Source: an uncultured Oscillospiraceae bacterium (GTDB taxonomy: Bacteria; Bacillota; Clostridia; Oscillospirales; Oscillospiraceae). From it: a DNA stretch of 64,000 nt. The stretch is taken from positions 7,910-71,909 of the forward strand of contig CAKUEH010000011.1 of the NCBI GenBank assembly GCA_934646185.1, in the 5' to 3' direction. The translations under genes were made by a program, and so were the position numbers. This document shows positions 36,079-45,209 of the stretch, one piece after another (within the stretch, counting starts at the first letter, position 1; the number at the start of each line of letters is the position of its first letter). A model generated the notes under the pieces. That model was not told the DNA's origin. It saw only the letters and a program-made list of their open reading frames with translations, and made no database searches.

Positions 36079-36128
36079 GAGGGTACGCAAACGCGGCTGA
36101 GCGGGCTCCGAAATTTGCAGGAAAGAAC

Positions 36129-36167
36129 GCCCGGAGGGAAATCCCTCCGGGCGCGTTTCTTTTTTTG
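36129..36167 (+). terminator. Rho-independent terminator of the sugar operon
   Basis: An 11-bp GC-rich stem (36129-36139 with 36142-36152) is followed by TTTCTTTTTTT at 36156-36166, about 50 bases after the isomerase stop. Confidence 0.92.
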
Positions 36168-36279
36168 CCGGTTTATGATACAATACCGGCAAAGACCCGC
36201 GCGGATGGGCGGTTTTCTGCGTGAATCGCCGCCCGGCGGCGGGATCGGCATGCTATACTGAACGGAAAGAGGGAACCTT

Positions 36280-37005
36280 ATGCTTCTGCGCTGTGCAATC
36301 GTGGAGGATATCAGGCTGGACGCCGAAACGCTGACGCGGCGGCTTCTGGCTGCGGCGGAGCATACCTGTCAGCTGCAGTGTACGCAGTTTTCGGACGGCG
36401 GCGCATTCCTGCGCGCCGCGCAGACGCAGCGCTTCGACGCGGTGTTTCTCGATATCTGCATGCCCGGCCTCAGCGGGATCGAGACGGCCCGCCGTCTGCG
36501 CGGGCAGAGCGCAAAGCTGCCTATCGTCTTCGTGACCTCGTCCGAAGAGGCCGTCTGGGACGCGCTGCCGCTGCATCCGTTCGATTACCTGCGCAAGCCC
36601 TATGACGAGCGCCGCGTCCGCGCGCTGCTGGACGATCTGCTGGCCGTTCTCGGCCGTCCGGAGCCGGAGCTGGAGCTGCGCGTGGCGCGGCAGATCATTC
36701 TCGTCCCGTTCAGCCGGATCGAATACGCGCTCGCGCAGAACCACTACGTCAGCGTCCGCACCGGCGAGGGCGAATACCGCGCGACCGCGACGTTCGCGCC
36801 CATCCAGCAGAGCCTGTGCGCCGACCCGCGCTTTCTGCTGTGCAACCGGGGCGTCGTCGTCAATATGGATAAGGTGCTCCGGTTTGAGTCGGACGCCATC
36901 CAGATGCTGAACGGCATGTCCTTCCCCGTGCGGCAGAAGGACAAGGGACGGCTGTTCGCCGCGTTTACCCAATATCAGTTCCGCCACATGCGGCGGGAGC
37001 TGTAG
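36280..37005 (+). CDS. LytTR family response regulator
   Basis: The 241-residue regulator has a receiver domain with IVED, the phospho-acceptor Asp in AVFLDICMPG and the Lys in YLRKPYDE. A LytTR DNA-binding domain follows with YALAQNHYVSVRT and FLLCNRGVVVNMDKV. AgrA/VirR-type regulators of this class control surface and secreted proteins. It has AGAGGGA before the ATG, and the cognate kinase follows 16 bases downstream. A TATACT box is at 36254-36259 without a clear -35. Confidence 0.93.
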   Translation: MLLRCAIVEDIRLDAETLTRRLLAAAEHTCQLQCTQFSDGGAFLRAAQTQRFDAVFLDICMPGLSGIETARRLRGQSAKLPIVFVTSSEEAVWDALPLHPFDYLRKPYDERRVRALLDDLLAVLGRPEPELELRVARQIILVPFSRIEYALAQNHYVSVRTGEGEYRATATFAPIQQSLCADPRFLLCNRGVVVNMDKVLRFESDAIQMLNGMSFPVRQKDKGRLFAAFTQYQFRHMRREL

Positions 37006-37021
37006 CGAAAAGGAGAGTTTT

Positions 37022-38338
37022 ATGGACTGGAAGCTGTTCTGGCGGTACGCGCTGGATCTTGCCGCGCTCTTCCCGGCGGCGTTCGTCTGCCTTGTCCCGG
37101 TGTGGGAGTTTTTTTCAAGACCGGGACGGACGGCGCTGGCCGCGGCCTGCTTCCTGACGCTCGGGACGCTCGGCGCTGCGGCGGTCTGCGCGCACTTCCG
37201 CGTGGACAGCAACCTGCTCCTGCTGCCGCTGGCGGCGCTTGCGTTCACGCTCTATATCCGCGCGCTGCGCAGCGCGCTCAACGTCTGGCGGGCGGCCTTC
37301 CCGTTTTTTACCGGCATATTTCTGCTTGCGGTCTGCGGCGTGCTGAGCGTTCTGCTGAACGCCCGCGCGGAGAGCGCGAACGAAGCGCCTGTCTGCCTGC
37401 CGTCCACATCGCTCATCGCGCTCGGCCTCGCGGCGCTGGTGTGCGCGCTCTATGCGCTGACGGCGTCCGGCTGGATGCGCTGGCTGCTGCGGGAATACGA
37501 GGCCGAGCGCATCTGGCGCGCGATCTGGCTGCTCCCGGCGGGCTATACGGGTGTGTATCTCATCTCCATGCCGCGCCATCCGCAGATCCTGCTCACGGGC
37601 CGCGTCCAGCAGCTTTCTGTTCTGACCGGCCTGCTGCCGCTCGGCGTCTATTTTCTGTTTTTGTACCTGTTTTACTGCATCGGCTGCGAATCGGCCCGGA
37701 ATCTGCGCCTGACGGAGGAAAACCACGTTCTGACCGTCGAGTCGCACCGGTATGAGGAGCTGCGCGCCTACATGGAAAAGACGCGGACGCTTCGGCACGA
37801 TTTCCGGCAGCACCTGCGCGTGATCGCGGGGCTGAGCGAGGCGGGCCGTCTGGACGAGCTGCAGGCGTATCTGAAAAGCTACGCCGTCGAGCTCTCGGAC
37901 GAGCGGCCCGTCCTGTGCGCCAACGCCGCCGTCGATGCCATCGCGGGCTATTACGACGCGGCGGCCCGGCGCGAAGAGATCCCTATTGACTGGAAGCTCG
38001 AGCTGCCGCAGAGACTTCCCATGCCGGAGGCGGAGCTGTGCATGATGCTCGGCAATCTTCTGGAAAACGCCGTCCGCGCAAGCGCGGCGCTGCCGCCCGA
38101 AGAGCGGAGCATCCGGGTGCTGCTGCGCATGCTGAGTCCCGGCATGCTGGGGCTGATCGTGGAAAACCGCTACAGCGGCGTTTTGCACCGGGAAAACGGC
38201 AAGCTCCGCTCCACGGCGCATCCGGGCTCCGGCGTCGGTCTTTTGTCCGTGCAGACGGCGGTCGACCGCTATCAGGGCGAAATGACTGTGGAGACAGAGA
38301 ACCGGCTGTTCCGCGTCAACATTCTGCTGAATATCTGA
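37022..38338 (+). CDS. GHKL-type sensor histidine kinase (AgrC-like)
   Basis: The 438-residue protein has about six membrane segments in residues 10-220, a coiled stretch, then the dimerisation box with TLRHDFRQHLRVIAGL, in which His is the phospho-acceptor. The GHKL ATPase has MLGNLLENAVRAS and SGVGLLSVQTAV. This is the AgrC/CitA-like class that often senses peptides, though no peptide precursor gene is visible beside it. It is paired with the LytTR regulator, and the large SLH protein starts 134 bases downstream. Confidence 0.92.
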   Translation: MDWKLFWRYALDLAALFPAAFVCLVPVWEFFSRPGRTALAAACFLTLGTLGAAAVCAHFRVDSNLLLLPLAALAFTLYIRALRSALNVWRAAFPFFTGIFLLAVCGVLSVLLNARAESANEAPVCLPSTSLIALGLAALVCALYALTASGWMRWLLREYEAERIWRAIWLLPAGYTGVYLISMPRHPQILLTGRVQQLSVLTGLLPLGVYFLFLYLFYCIGCESARNLRLTEENHVLTVESHRYEELRAYMEKTRTLRHDFRQHLRVIAGLSEAGRLDELQAYLKSYAVELSDERPVLCANAAVDAIAGYYDAAARREEIPIDWKLELPQRLPMPEAELCMMLGNLLENAVRASAALPPEERSIRVLLRMLSPGMLGLIVENRYSGVLHRENGKLRSTAHPGSGVGLLSVQTAVDRYQGEMTVETENRLFRVNILLNI

Positions 38339-38405
38339 GTATTATCGGTCGCGCGCCGGCGCTGCGGAAGACATTCACGCAGGCTGGCGCGCGATTCGCG
38401 CAGCT

Positions 38406-38433
38406 TTGCTTGCGCGGAAGGGTCTTCTATGAT
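38406..38433 (+). promoter_or_regulatory. Promoter of the SLH phospholipase-like gene
   Basis: TTGCTT (38406-38411) and TATGAT (38428-38433) are 16 bases apart, 39 bases before the start. No LytTR direct repeat is clear to me upstream. Confidence 0.6.
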
Positions 38434-38472
38434 ACGGTCTGACTGAAAAAATGGACAGGGAGGACCTTACGG

Positions 38473-41400
38473 ATGAAAAAACGGATCGTGTGTCTGCTGC
38501 TCGCGGCGCTGCTGCTGGCATCATTGCTGCCAGTCACGGCAGCGGCGGCCAACGCAGTATCGCCGGGCAGTTATCTGCAGAAAGGGGACTATATCGTCAT
38601 TTCCCCTGCGGAAAAATGGAACGACAGCGGCAAGCGCATTGCCGTCAAAACGACGGAATGGGAGCTGACGGCCCAGCACAGCGGCACGGCCAACGGCAAT
38701 GACGTGCAGACGTGGAAATACGGCGTCAGCGATAAATTCTACATAGAAAACGCGGAAACGAAGAGCAACGGCGTGACCTACGTCCGCATCCAGTGCAAAA
38801 ACTTCCGCGAATCCGGCGGCGGCCGCTATTGGGACATCGAAGGGCGCAGCAAAAAGCCCGGCGGCAATCTGCACGTCTGGAGCTTCAAGAGCGGTGCGGC
38901 CTCCCAGTGGTTCTACCTTGAGGAGGACAAGGACGGCGACGGTGAGACGTTCTTCCTCAAGAACATGAATTCCAACCTCTATCTCGCCCCGGAAAACTAT
39001 TTCAAAAACCCGAAGAACGACTGCGGCATGAAGCGCAACTCGTGGAGCGAGCAGGGCTGCAACGTCGTGCAGAGCAACTATGCCTTCCGCTGGCGCATTC
39101 AGGTCCTGAACCGCGACGCGGCGGTCGACGCGGGCGGAAAGGACAAATACGCCAACTGGATGAGCCTGCTGCCGGACAGCCGCTATCTGTCCGAGCTGAA
39201 CATCCCCGGCACCCACGACTCCGGCACGGCGAACGTCGAGGGCAGCTGGAATTCCAGCGACAACAAGGTCGCCTGCCAGAAGTATTTCATCGAGCAGCAG
39301 CTCTACGCGGGCGTCCGCTCGCTCGATATCCGCACGACGTGGAACACGGATTCGCACGATATGGTGCTTGTCCACGGCAGCAAGACCTTTGTCTGCCATA
39401 CGCCTGACCACGGTAATTCGCGCAATAAAAAGCTGCGCGACGTGCTCGATCAGATGATTTCCTTCCTCCAGAACCACCCGAGGGAAACGATCCTCATGAC
39501 GCTCAAGATCGACGGCGGCACGGATCATGTGCTCAAGGAGCAGCTCCAGACCGTCCTGAAGGACTATGTGCTGGACAGCACGAAGAGCCAGTATTTCTAT
39601 CAGTGGGGCGAAGCGCCGGCGGAGAAGAACTCACTCGACGCGGCCGCAAAGGCGATCAGCGCGATGCGGCAGAACTTCCAGTCCCCGACGCTCGGCCAGA
39701 CGCGCGGCAAGATCGTCATTCTCAGCCGCGTGGACTTCGGCGGCTCGCTGGATCTGATGAATTCCGGCTACAACGGCATGTATATCTCCCTCCTGGACCG
39801 GCAGAAGATCTGCTCGTATATGGGCCCCGACCTGTCTCAGTGGGATAACCGCTATGAGTCCAAATACGTCTTCGCCCAGCCCATCACGGACCGGGACGGC
39901 GTCAAGGTCTGGGTGCAGGACGCCTATTCCTGCGGCGACTATGACAAATACAGCCGTGTCTTCTCCACCATCAGGCAGCTCAACGGCAATCTGTACGGCG
40001 GTGCGTTCTGGGATTATTTCGGCACCTATGAGGCGCTGAACGGCGCGGGAACACCGAAGCCGCAGGACTTTGTCTTCAATTATACCAGCAAGACCACCAG
40101 CGACACCAAGGGCCTCTCGCCCCTCGGCGGCGCGAAGTACATGAACGACTATATCTATAACAGCGACTATTTCACGCCCAACACGAAGAATGCCGTCGAC
40201 AACCCCCGCCTTGGCATCGTAGTCATGGACTACGTCAACAAGCAGCTCTGCCGCCGCATCATCGACCGCAACGATTTCCCGAGCTCCATCGGCCTGAGCG
40301 ACTTTGTCCGCGACCCGTCAAAGCTGCTCTTCGCGGGGATGGACACCTATGATCTGGATACATACGAGCAGGCTGCGCCGCTGGCTGTGCTGGCCTCCGT
40401 ACAGGCGGAGGTCAATGACGCGCAGCCGTCCGAGGAGATCGTCTGGCCGGAATCCGCCGAGCTGACCTACGGCTATCTGCTGGGCGAGGCGACGCTGAAT
40501 TTTGCGGAAACCGCATCGGGCGGTCAGGCGGGCCGGTTCCGATTTGAAGAGCCGGAAAAGATGCTTCCCGCGACGAATGAAAATAAACCCGCGCTGGAAT
40601 GGCTGTCCTTTATCCCCGCCGGGAGCGAGGAGCCCAGCGCTACGCAGCAGATCCCCGTCACCGTCGATCGCCGCCCGCTTCCCATCAAGATCGCCGACTA
40701 TGAGGTCGAATACGGCGATACATTCCGCCGCGCGGATCTTTCCGTGACGGCCGGCGGCTATCTGCTGGCGGACGATCTGGCGCATCTGAACGACTATATC
40801 GAGAAATACGACATCCGCTGGTTGCTGACAGACAGCAGCGGCACGCGGTACACGAATCCCGACGTTCCGCCCACAAACGTGCTGGACTCCGGCACGATCG
40901 AGCTGCGCTCCGGCAACGGCAGCGGCACGATCGAAAATCCGCGCACGGAATTCCCCAACTACGACGCGCACGTGGAGAACGGCACCTGGTCGGTTGTCCC
41001 GCGCACCGTCACGGTCGAATGGAACTATGCGGGCGGCGGCAGGACGGCGAAGCTCGGCAATCTGCTGCCCGGCGACGAGGTCTTTGCGAGCGTTTCCGCG
41101 GACGGAACGCTCACGCTGACCGGCGCGGACGCGGCGAAATACCAGATCGCGGACGAGGATGCCTCCGCGCCATCCGAAGAGCCGGACGACATCACCGGCA
41201 TCCTGGCGAGCCTCACCGGTCAGAACCAGACCGGAAAGCTGCTGCCGTTCACCGACGTGCCGAAGAGCCACTACGCGGCGGATGCGATCCGCTGGGCGTG
41301 GGAAAACGGCTGGTTCTCCGGTGTGTCCGGCAAGCGCTTCGCGCCGGAACAGGGCCTCAGCCGCGCCATGCTCGTCACAGTCCTGTGGCGCATGGAGGGC

Positions 41401-41775
41401 GAGCCCCGGCATGGGATCTCCGGCTTTACGGACGTTCTGCCCGGCGGCTGGTATGAAAAGGCGGTCGCCTGGGCTGCGTTCAGCGGCATCGTCTCCGGCA
41501 CGGCGGAGGGCGTCTTCTCTCCGGACGCGGCCATCACCCGCGAACAGCTTGCGGTCATCCTCTGGCGCTATGCGGGCTCCCCGCAGCCGTCCGGCAGCCT
41601 GAACGGCTTTGCCGACGCAGCTGATGTCTCCGCCTATGCGGCGGAGGCTATGACGTGGGCAGTCGAGCAGGGGATCGTGACCGGCTCGAACGGCAGCCTC
41701 CTGCCGAAGTCCGGCGCGACCCGCGCCCAGACCGCCCTGATGCTCCAACGCTTTGCCGCGCGTCAAGCGCAGTAA
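38473..41775 (+). CDS. Secreted PI-PLC-like phosphodiesterase with ricin-like and SLH domains
   Basis: The 1100-residue surface protein has a signal peptide (1-26, ending TAAAA). A ricin-type or beta-trefoil-like region (about 30-215) contains GNLHVWSFKSGAASQWFYL. The PI-PLC X-like domain (about 228-600) has NIPGTHDSGT, AGVRSLDIRTTW, VLVHGS and ETILMTLK; the two His residues and acidic residues of the catalytic site are present. Residues 640-915 are beta-rich linker or MBG-like repeats, and three SLH repeats (about 920-1098) anchor it to the wall. It would cleave phosphatidylinositol or glycosyl-phosphatidylinositol of membranes or of the host. Its position suggests control by the two-component genes upstream. 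Confidence 0.9.
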   Translation: MKKRIVCLLLAALLLASLLPVTAAAANAVSPGSYLQKGDYIVISPAEKWNDSGKRIAVKTTEWELTAQHSGTANGNDVQTWKYGVSDKFYIENAETKSNGVTYVRIQCKNFRESGGGRYWDIEGRSKKPGGNLHVWSFKSGAASQWFYLEEDKDGDGETFFLKNMNSNLYLAPENYFKNPKNDCGMKRNSWSEQGCNVVQSNYAFRWRIQVLNRDAAVDAGGKDKYANWMSLLPDSRYLSELNIPGTHDSGTANVEGSWNSSDNKVACQKYFIEQQLYAGVRSLDIRTTWNTDSHDMVLVHGSKTFVCHTPDHGNSRNKKLRDVLDQMISFLQNHPRETILMTLKIDGGTDHVLKEQLQTVLKDYVLDSTKSQYFYQWGEAPAEKNSLDAAAKAISAMRQNFQSPTLGQTRGKIVILSRVDFGGSLDLMNSGYNGMYISLLDRQKICSYMGPDLSQWDNRYESKYVFAQPITDRDGVKVWVQDAYSCGDYDKYSRVFSTIRQLNGNLYGGAFWDYFGTYEALNGAGTPKPQDFVFNYTSKTTSDTKGLSPLGGAKYMNDYIYNSDYFTPNTKNAVDNPRLGIVVMDYVNKQLCRRIIDRNDFPSSIGLSDFVRDPSKLLFAGMDTYDLDTYEQAAPLAVLASVQAEVNDAQPSEEIVWPESAELTYGYLLGEATLNFAETASGGQAGRFRFEEPEKMLPATNENKPALEWLSFIPAGSEEPSATQQIPVTVDRRPLPIKIADYEVEYGDTFRRADLSVTAGGYLLADDLAHLNDYIEKYDIRWLLTDSSGTRYTNPDVPPTNVLDSGTIELRSGNGSGTIENPRTEFPNYDAHVENGTWSVVPRTVTVEWNYAGGGRTAKLGNLLPGDEVFASVSADGTLTLTGADAAKYQIADEDASAPSEEPDDITGILASLTGQNQTGKLLPFTDVPKSHYAADAIRWAWENGWFSGVSGKRFAPEQGLSRAMLVTVLWRMEGEPRHGISGFTDVLPGGWYEKAVAWAAFSGIVSGTAEGVFSPDAAITREQLAVILWRYAGSPQPSGSLNGFADAADVSAYAAEAMTWAVEQGIVTGSNGSLLPKSGATRAQTALMLQRFAARQAQ

Positions 41776-41787
41776 ATAACCCCTAAA

Positions 41788-41833
41788 AAGCGCCGGAAGG
41801 GCACCCCAAGCTCCTTCCGGCGCTTACCTTTTT
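41788..41833 (+). terminator. Hairpin terminator of the SLH phospholipase-like gene
   Basis: A perfect 13-bp stem (41788-41800 with 41813-41825) with a 12-base loop is followed by ACCTTTTTA, 12 bases after the stop. Confidence 0.85.
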
Positions 41834-41849
41834 ACGCCGCACCGATATA

Positions 41850-42350
41850 AAAAGGCTCCCCTTTATTCAAAGGGGAGCCCAGCGTGTCGAAAAACTGTGC
41901 TCCTTCTTTTTATGCGGATTTTCAAGGTCCGCGTAGGGGCGGACGACTCTGTCCGCCCGCAGCAGGCAGCTGCGAAAAGTAAAAGTTTTTCGGCAAATTC
42001 GAATTGCATCTTCCCACTTGACTGTAGGGGCCGATGCCCACATCGGCCCGTTGGGAAGTTGCGAATTCGCCGAAGATTACCGTAAAAATGGTGCATTCTG
42101 CGCGGGCCGATGCGACGCCCGCAGGCTAGTTTCGAGGCGCAACCGCGCTTTGCGCGGCTCTTAGCGCCGAAGATGGGCATCGGCCCCTACGACCGAATGT
42201 GCAGGTGCATTCGGATTCGCCATACGTTTCCGAAAAAACCGCTGCATTCCGCGGGCGGACAGAGTCGTCCGCCCCTACGAAGCAGCTATATAACGATCAT
42301 GATTAGACTTTTTGACAGACTGAGCTCTCCTTTATTCAAAGGGGAGGCTT
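41850..42350. repeat. Composite nested palindrome built from repeat families A and B
   Basis: Three pairs of inverted arms are nested. The outer arms are AAGGCTCCCC...GGGGAGCC at 41852-41879 and its inverted match at 42324-42350. The middle arms, CGTAGGGGCGGAC...CCGCCCGC, are a perfect 29-base inverted repeat at 41932-41960 and 42251-42279. The inner arms are a family B arm at 42024-42049 and GATGGGCATCGGCCCCTAC ending at 42190. The interior after 42049 is the family B interior of 48373-48477 in reverse. I see no gene in this 587-base gap between convergent genes. Confidence 0.85.
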
Positions 42351-42362
42351 AGGTGCGAGTTT

Positions 42363-43850
42363 TTATTTCTGCAGCAGCGCGATGCCTGCCTTTACACGCG
42401 CGATCGATTCTTCCTTACCCAGCAGCGCGCACAGCTCCGTTGCGCCGCCGGGGGTCGAGGCTTTGCCGGACACGGCCACGCGCAGCGGCCAGAGCACAAC
42501 GGAATTCTTGACCTCCAGCTTTGCTGCCAGCGCGACGAGCGCGTCGTAAAGCGCCTCGTTCGTCCACGTTTCCAGTCCCTCCAATACCGGCAGGACGGCC
42601 TGCAGGGACGACAGGCTGTTTTCCAGCGTCGTCTTGGACTTCTTGTGGACATACAGCTCCGTGGAGTATTCCGGCAGCCTGTCGATAAAGTCCACGCGCT
42701 CGGGAAGATCGGACAGAATCTCGCAGCGCGGCTGCACCAGCGCGGCGACGGCCTTCAGATCGATCGCGGGATTTGTGATCACGGTCTTCAGAACCGGCTC
42801 GGCCTTGGCGAAGAACGCCTCGGGGCTGAGCTTTTTCATATATTCCGCGTTCATCCAGCGCAGCTTGTTGATGTCAAAGACGGCAGGGGACTTCGAAATG
42901 CCGGAGATATCAAAGATCTCGGCCAGCTCCGAGAGCGTGTAGAATTCGCGCTCCGCGTTCTCGCCCTTCGGGCTCCAGCCCAGCAGCGCAACGTAGTTGA
43001 GCACGGCCTCGGTCAGATAGCCCTCGCGGATGAGATCCTCGTAGCTCGGGTCGCCGTGGCGCTTGGACATCTTGTGCTGCGCGTCGCGCATGACAGGGGA
43101 GCAGTGGACATACGTCGGGATCTCCCAGCCGAAGGCTTTGTACAGCAGGTTGTATTTCGGCGCGGAGGACAGATATTCGCTGCCGCGCACGACATGCGTG
43201 ATGCCCATCAGATGATCGTCGACGACGTTTGCAAAGTTATACGTCGGCAGACCGTCGGATTTCAGCAGCACCTGATCCTCCAGCTCCTTGTTTTCCACCG
43301 TGATATCGCCGAAGGACGCATCGTGGAACGTCGTCGTGCCCTCGTGCGGGATGCGCTGGCGGATGACGAACGGCTCGCCCGCTTCCACGCGCTTTTTTGC
43401 CTCGTCCAGCGGCAGATCGCGGCACGCGCAGACGTGCTTTTTGATTTCGCCCGTCTCGCTTCCGGCCTCTTCCTCATCGGATTTCTGGCAGAAGCAGTAA
43501 TACGCGCCGCCCTTTTCGCACAGCAGCTTCGCGTATTTGCCGAACAGCTCGCGCCGCTCGGACTGCACATACGGGCCGACCGGGCCGCCGACGTCGGGGC
43601 CCTCGTCGTGGGTCAGACCGCATTCGGCCATCGTCTTGTAGATCACATCGACCGCGCCCTCGACCAGACGGCCCTGATCGGTGTCCTCGATGCGGAGAAT
43701 GAATTTGCCGTGGTGGCGGCGGGCAATCAGCCAGGTATAGAGCGCCGTGCGCAGATTGCCGACATGCATATAGCCCGTGGGGCTCGGAGCAAAGCGGGTG
43801 CGGACCTCGCCGTGCGGGATGCGCGCTTCCATCTGCTCAAAAAAATCCAT
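42363..43850 (-). CDS. gltX: Glutamyl-tRNA synthetase
   Basis: The 495-residue class I synthetase charges tRNA-Glu (and, in Clostridia, often tRNA-Gln for later amidation). It has FAPSPTGYMHVGNLRTALY with the HIGH-type motif near residue 27, LRIEDTDQ, and KMSKRHGD as the KMSKS motif. The anticodon-binding helical part fills the C-terminal third. GGAGG precedes the start. It is divergent from trpS, with promoters placed back to back. Confidence 0.97.
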   Translation of the reverse strand: MDFFEQMEARIPHGEVRTRFAPSPTGYMHVGNLRTALYTWLIARRHHGKFILRIEDTDQGRLVEGAVDVIYKTMAECGLTHDEGPDVGGPVGPYVQSERRELFGKYAKLLCEKGGAYYCFCQKSDEEEAGSETGEIKKHVCACRDLPLDEAKKRVEAGEPFVIRQRIPHEGTTTFHDASFGDITVENKELEDQVLLKSDGLPTYNFANVVDDHLMGITHVVRGSEYLSSAPKYNLLYKAFGWEIPTYVHCSPVMRDAQHKMSKRHGDPSYEDLIREGYLTEAVLNYVALLGWSPKGENAEREFYTLSELAEIFDISGISKSPAVFDINKLRWMNAEYMKKLSPEAFFAKAEPVLKTVITNPAIDLKAVAALVQPRCEILSDLPERVDFIDRLPEYSTELYVHKKSKTTLENSLSSLQAVLPVLEGLETWTNEALYDALVALAAKLEVKNSVVLWPLRVAVSGKASTPGGATELCALLGKEESIARVKAGIALLQK

Positions 43851-43882
43851 GATGCGTGTTCCTCCAATATAAAAGTACTGTT

Positions 43883-43911
43883 ATTATATAGTTTTTTTCA
43901 GAAACAGTCAA
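43883..43911 (-). promoter_or_regulatory. SigA-type promoter of gltX
   Basis: On the minus strand TTGACT (43906-43911) and TATAAT (43883-43888) are 17 bases apart, 32 bases before the start codon. Confidence 0.8.
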
Positions 43912-43918
43912 TCATTGA

Positions 43919-43947
43919 TTGCGCATTCCGGCGGTTTGTGGTATGAT
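43919..43947 (+). promoter_or_regulatory. Probable promoter of trpS
   Basis: TTGCGC (43919-43924) and TATGAT (43942-43947) are 17 bases apart. Its -35 lies only 8 bases from that of gltX. The leader is about 30 bases, so no T-box can precede trpS. Confidence 0.6.
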
Positions 43948-43981
43948 ATGCGCATCTATCGAATAGAAAGAAGGACGTATC

Positions 43982-44974
43982 ATGGACGAAAAAAAACGCA
44001 TCTTTTCCGGCATCCAGCCCAGCGGCGATCTGACGCTCGGCTCGTATATGGGGGCGATCAAAAACTGGGTCGCGCTGCAGGACGAATATGAGTGCGTCTA
44101 TTGTATCGTCGATATGCACGCCATTACCGTCCGGCAGGTCCCGGCCGATCTGCGCCGCAGAAGTCTGGAGCAGCTCGCGCAGTATATCGCCTGCGGCCTC
44201 GATCCGCAGAAGAACATCATGTTCATCCAGTCCCATGTGCCGCAGCACGCGGAGCTTTCGTGGGTGCTCGGCTGCTATACGCAGTTCGGCGAGCTGTCGC
44301 GCATGACGCAGTTCAAAATGAAATCGCAGCAGCATGCAGATAATATCACCGCCGGCCTGTTCACCTATCCCGTCCTCATGGCCGCCGATATCCTGCTCTA
44401 TCAGACCGATCTCGTCCCCGTCGGCGAGGATCAGCGCCAGCATGTCGAGCTCTGCCGCGACATCGGCGCGCGCTTCAACAATTCCTTCCCCGACACCTTC
44501 AAGCTGCCCGAGGCGTTCATCCCCAAGATGGGCGCGCGCATCATGAGCCTCGGCAACCCCGAGAACAAAATGTCCAAGTCCGACCCCGACGGCTGCGTCT
44601 TCCTCATGGACAAGCCCGAGGATATCATGCGCAAATTCAAGCGCGCCGTGACCGACTGCGAGACCGCCGTCCGTTTTGACAAGGACAACAAGCCCGGCAT
44701 TTCGAACCTCCTCACGATCTACTGTGCCGCCACCGGCAAGACCATCGAGCAGGCCGAGGCCGATTTTGCCGATCAGGGCTATGGCGTGTTCAAGCCCGCC
44801 GTCGGCGAAGCCGTCGTCGAGCTCGTCCGCCCCATCCGCGAAAAGACCGAGCAGCTGCTCGGCGATAAGGCGTATCTCGAAAGCATCTACAAAGAGGGCG
44901 CCGAGCGTGCGTCCTACCTTGCCAACAAGACCCTCCGCAAGGTCTACAAAAAGGTCGGCTTCGTCGCGCGGTAA
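43982..44974 (+). CDS. trpS: Tryptophanyl-tRNA synthetase
   Basis: The 330-residue class I synthetase charges tRNA-Trp. The HIGH-like motif is written PSGDLTLGSYMGAI, the AIDQ-type block is GEDQRQHVEL and the KMSKS motif is NKMSKSDPDG. Length and motif order are normal for bacterial TrpRS. It starts after an AAGAAGGA-like site and has its own promoter; a palindromic repeat follows it. Confidence 0.96.
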   Translation: MDEKKRIFSGIQPSGDLTLGSYMGAIKNWVALQDEYECVYCIVDMHAITVRQVPADLRRRSLEQLAQYIACGLDPQKNIMFIQSHVPQHAELSWVLGCYTQFGELSRMTQFKMKSQQHADNITAGLFTYPVLMAADILLYQTDLVPVGEDQRQHVELCRDIGARFNNSFPDTFKLPEAFIPKMGARIMSLGNPENKMSKSDPDGCVFLMDKPEDIMRKFKRAVTDCETAVRFDKDNKPGISNLLTIYCAATGKTIEQAEADFADQGYGVFKPAVGEAVVELVRPIREKTEQLLGDKAYLESIYKEGAERASYLANKTLRKVYKKVGFVAR

Positions 44975-44984
44975 CGCCGCACGA

Positions 44985-45138
44985 AAGGCTCCCCTTTGAA
45001 TAAAGGGGAGCTGTCAGCGAAGCTGACTGAGGGGATTCCGTAGTGTAGTTACGAATTACAAAAGTGCTCCGAAATTTGCAACGTTCGAATCCCCTCAGGC
45101 CCTTCGGGCCAGCTCCCCTTGTGCCCAAGGGGAGCCTT
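44985..45138. repeat. Palindromic repeat family A, symmetrical 154-bp form
   Basis: Both ends are of the same (left) type: AAGGCTCCCCTTT...CTGACTGAGGGGATT on the left, and the inverted AATCCCCTCAGG...GGGGAGCCTT on the right. The two halves use different middle modules (GTCAGC-GAA-GCTGAC and GGCCC-GAA-GGGCC), so it seems to be a join of two elements. It lies between trpS and the tagO-like gene. Confidence 0.85.
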
Positions 45139-45209
45139 ATGGGGTGCTGCGCAGCTTTCACACCAACTGCATACCGTCAGTTCCCTGCAACACAGTGAGG
45201 TTTCATTCT

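Noticed and set aside
36280..38338. Quorum-sensing (agr) locus
   Set aside because: The regulator and kinase are AgrA/AgrC-like, but no AgrB protease or AgrD peptide frame lies beside them.
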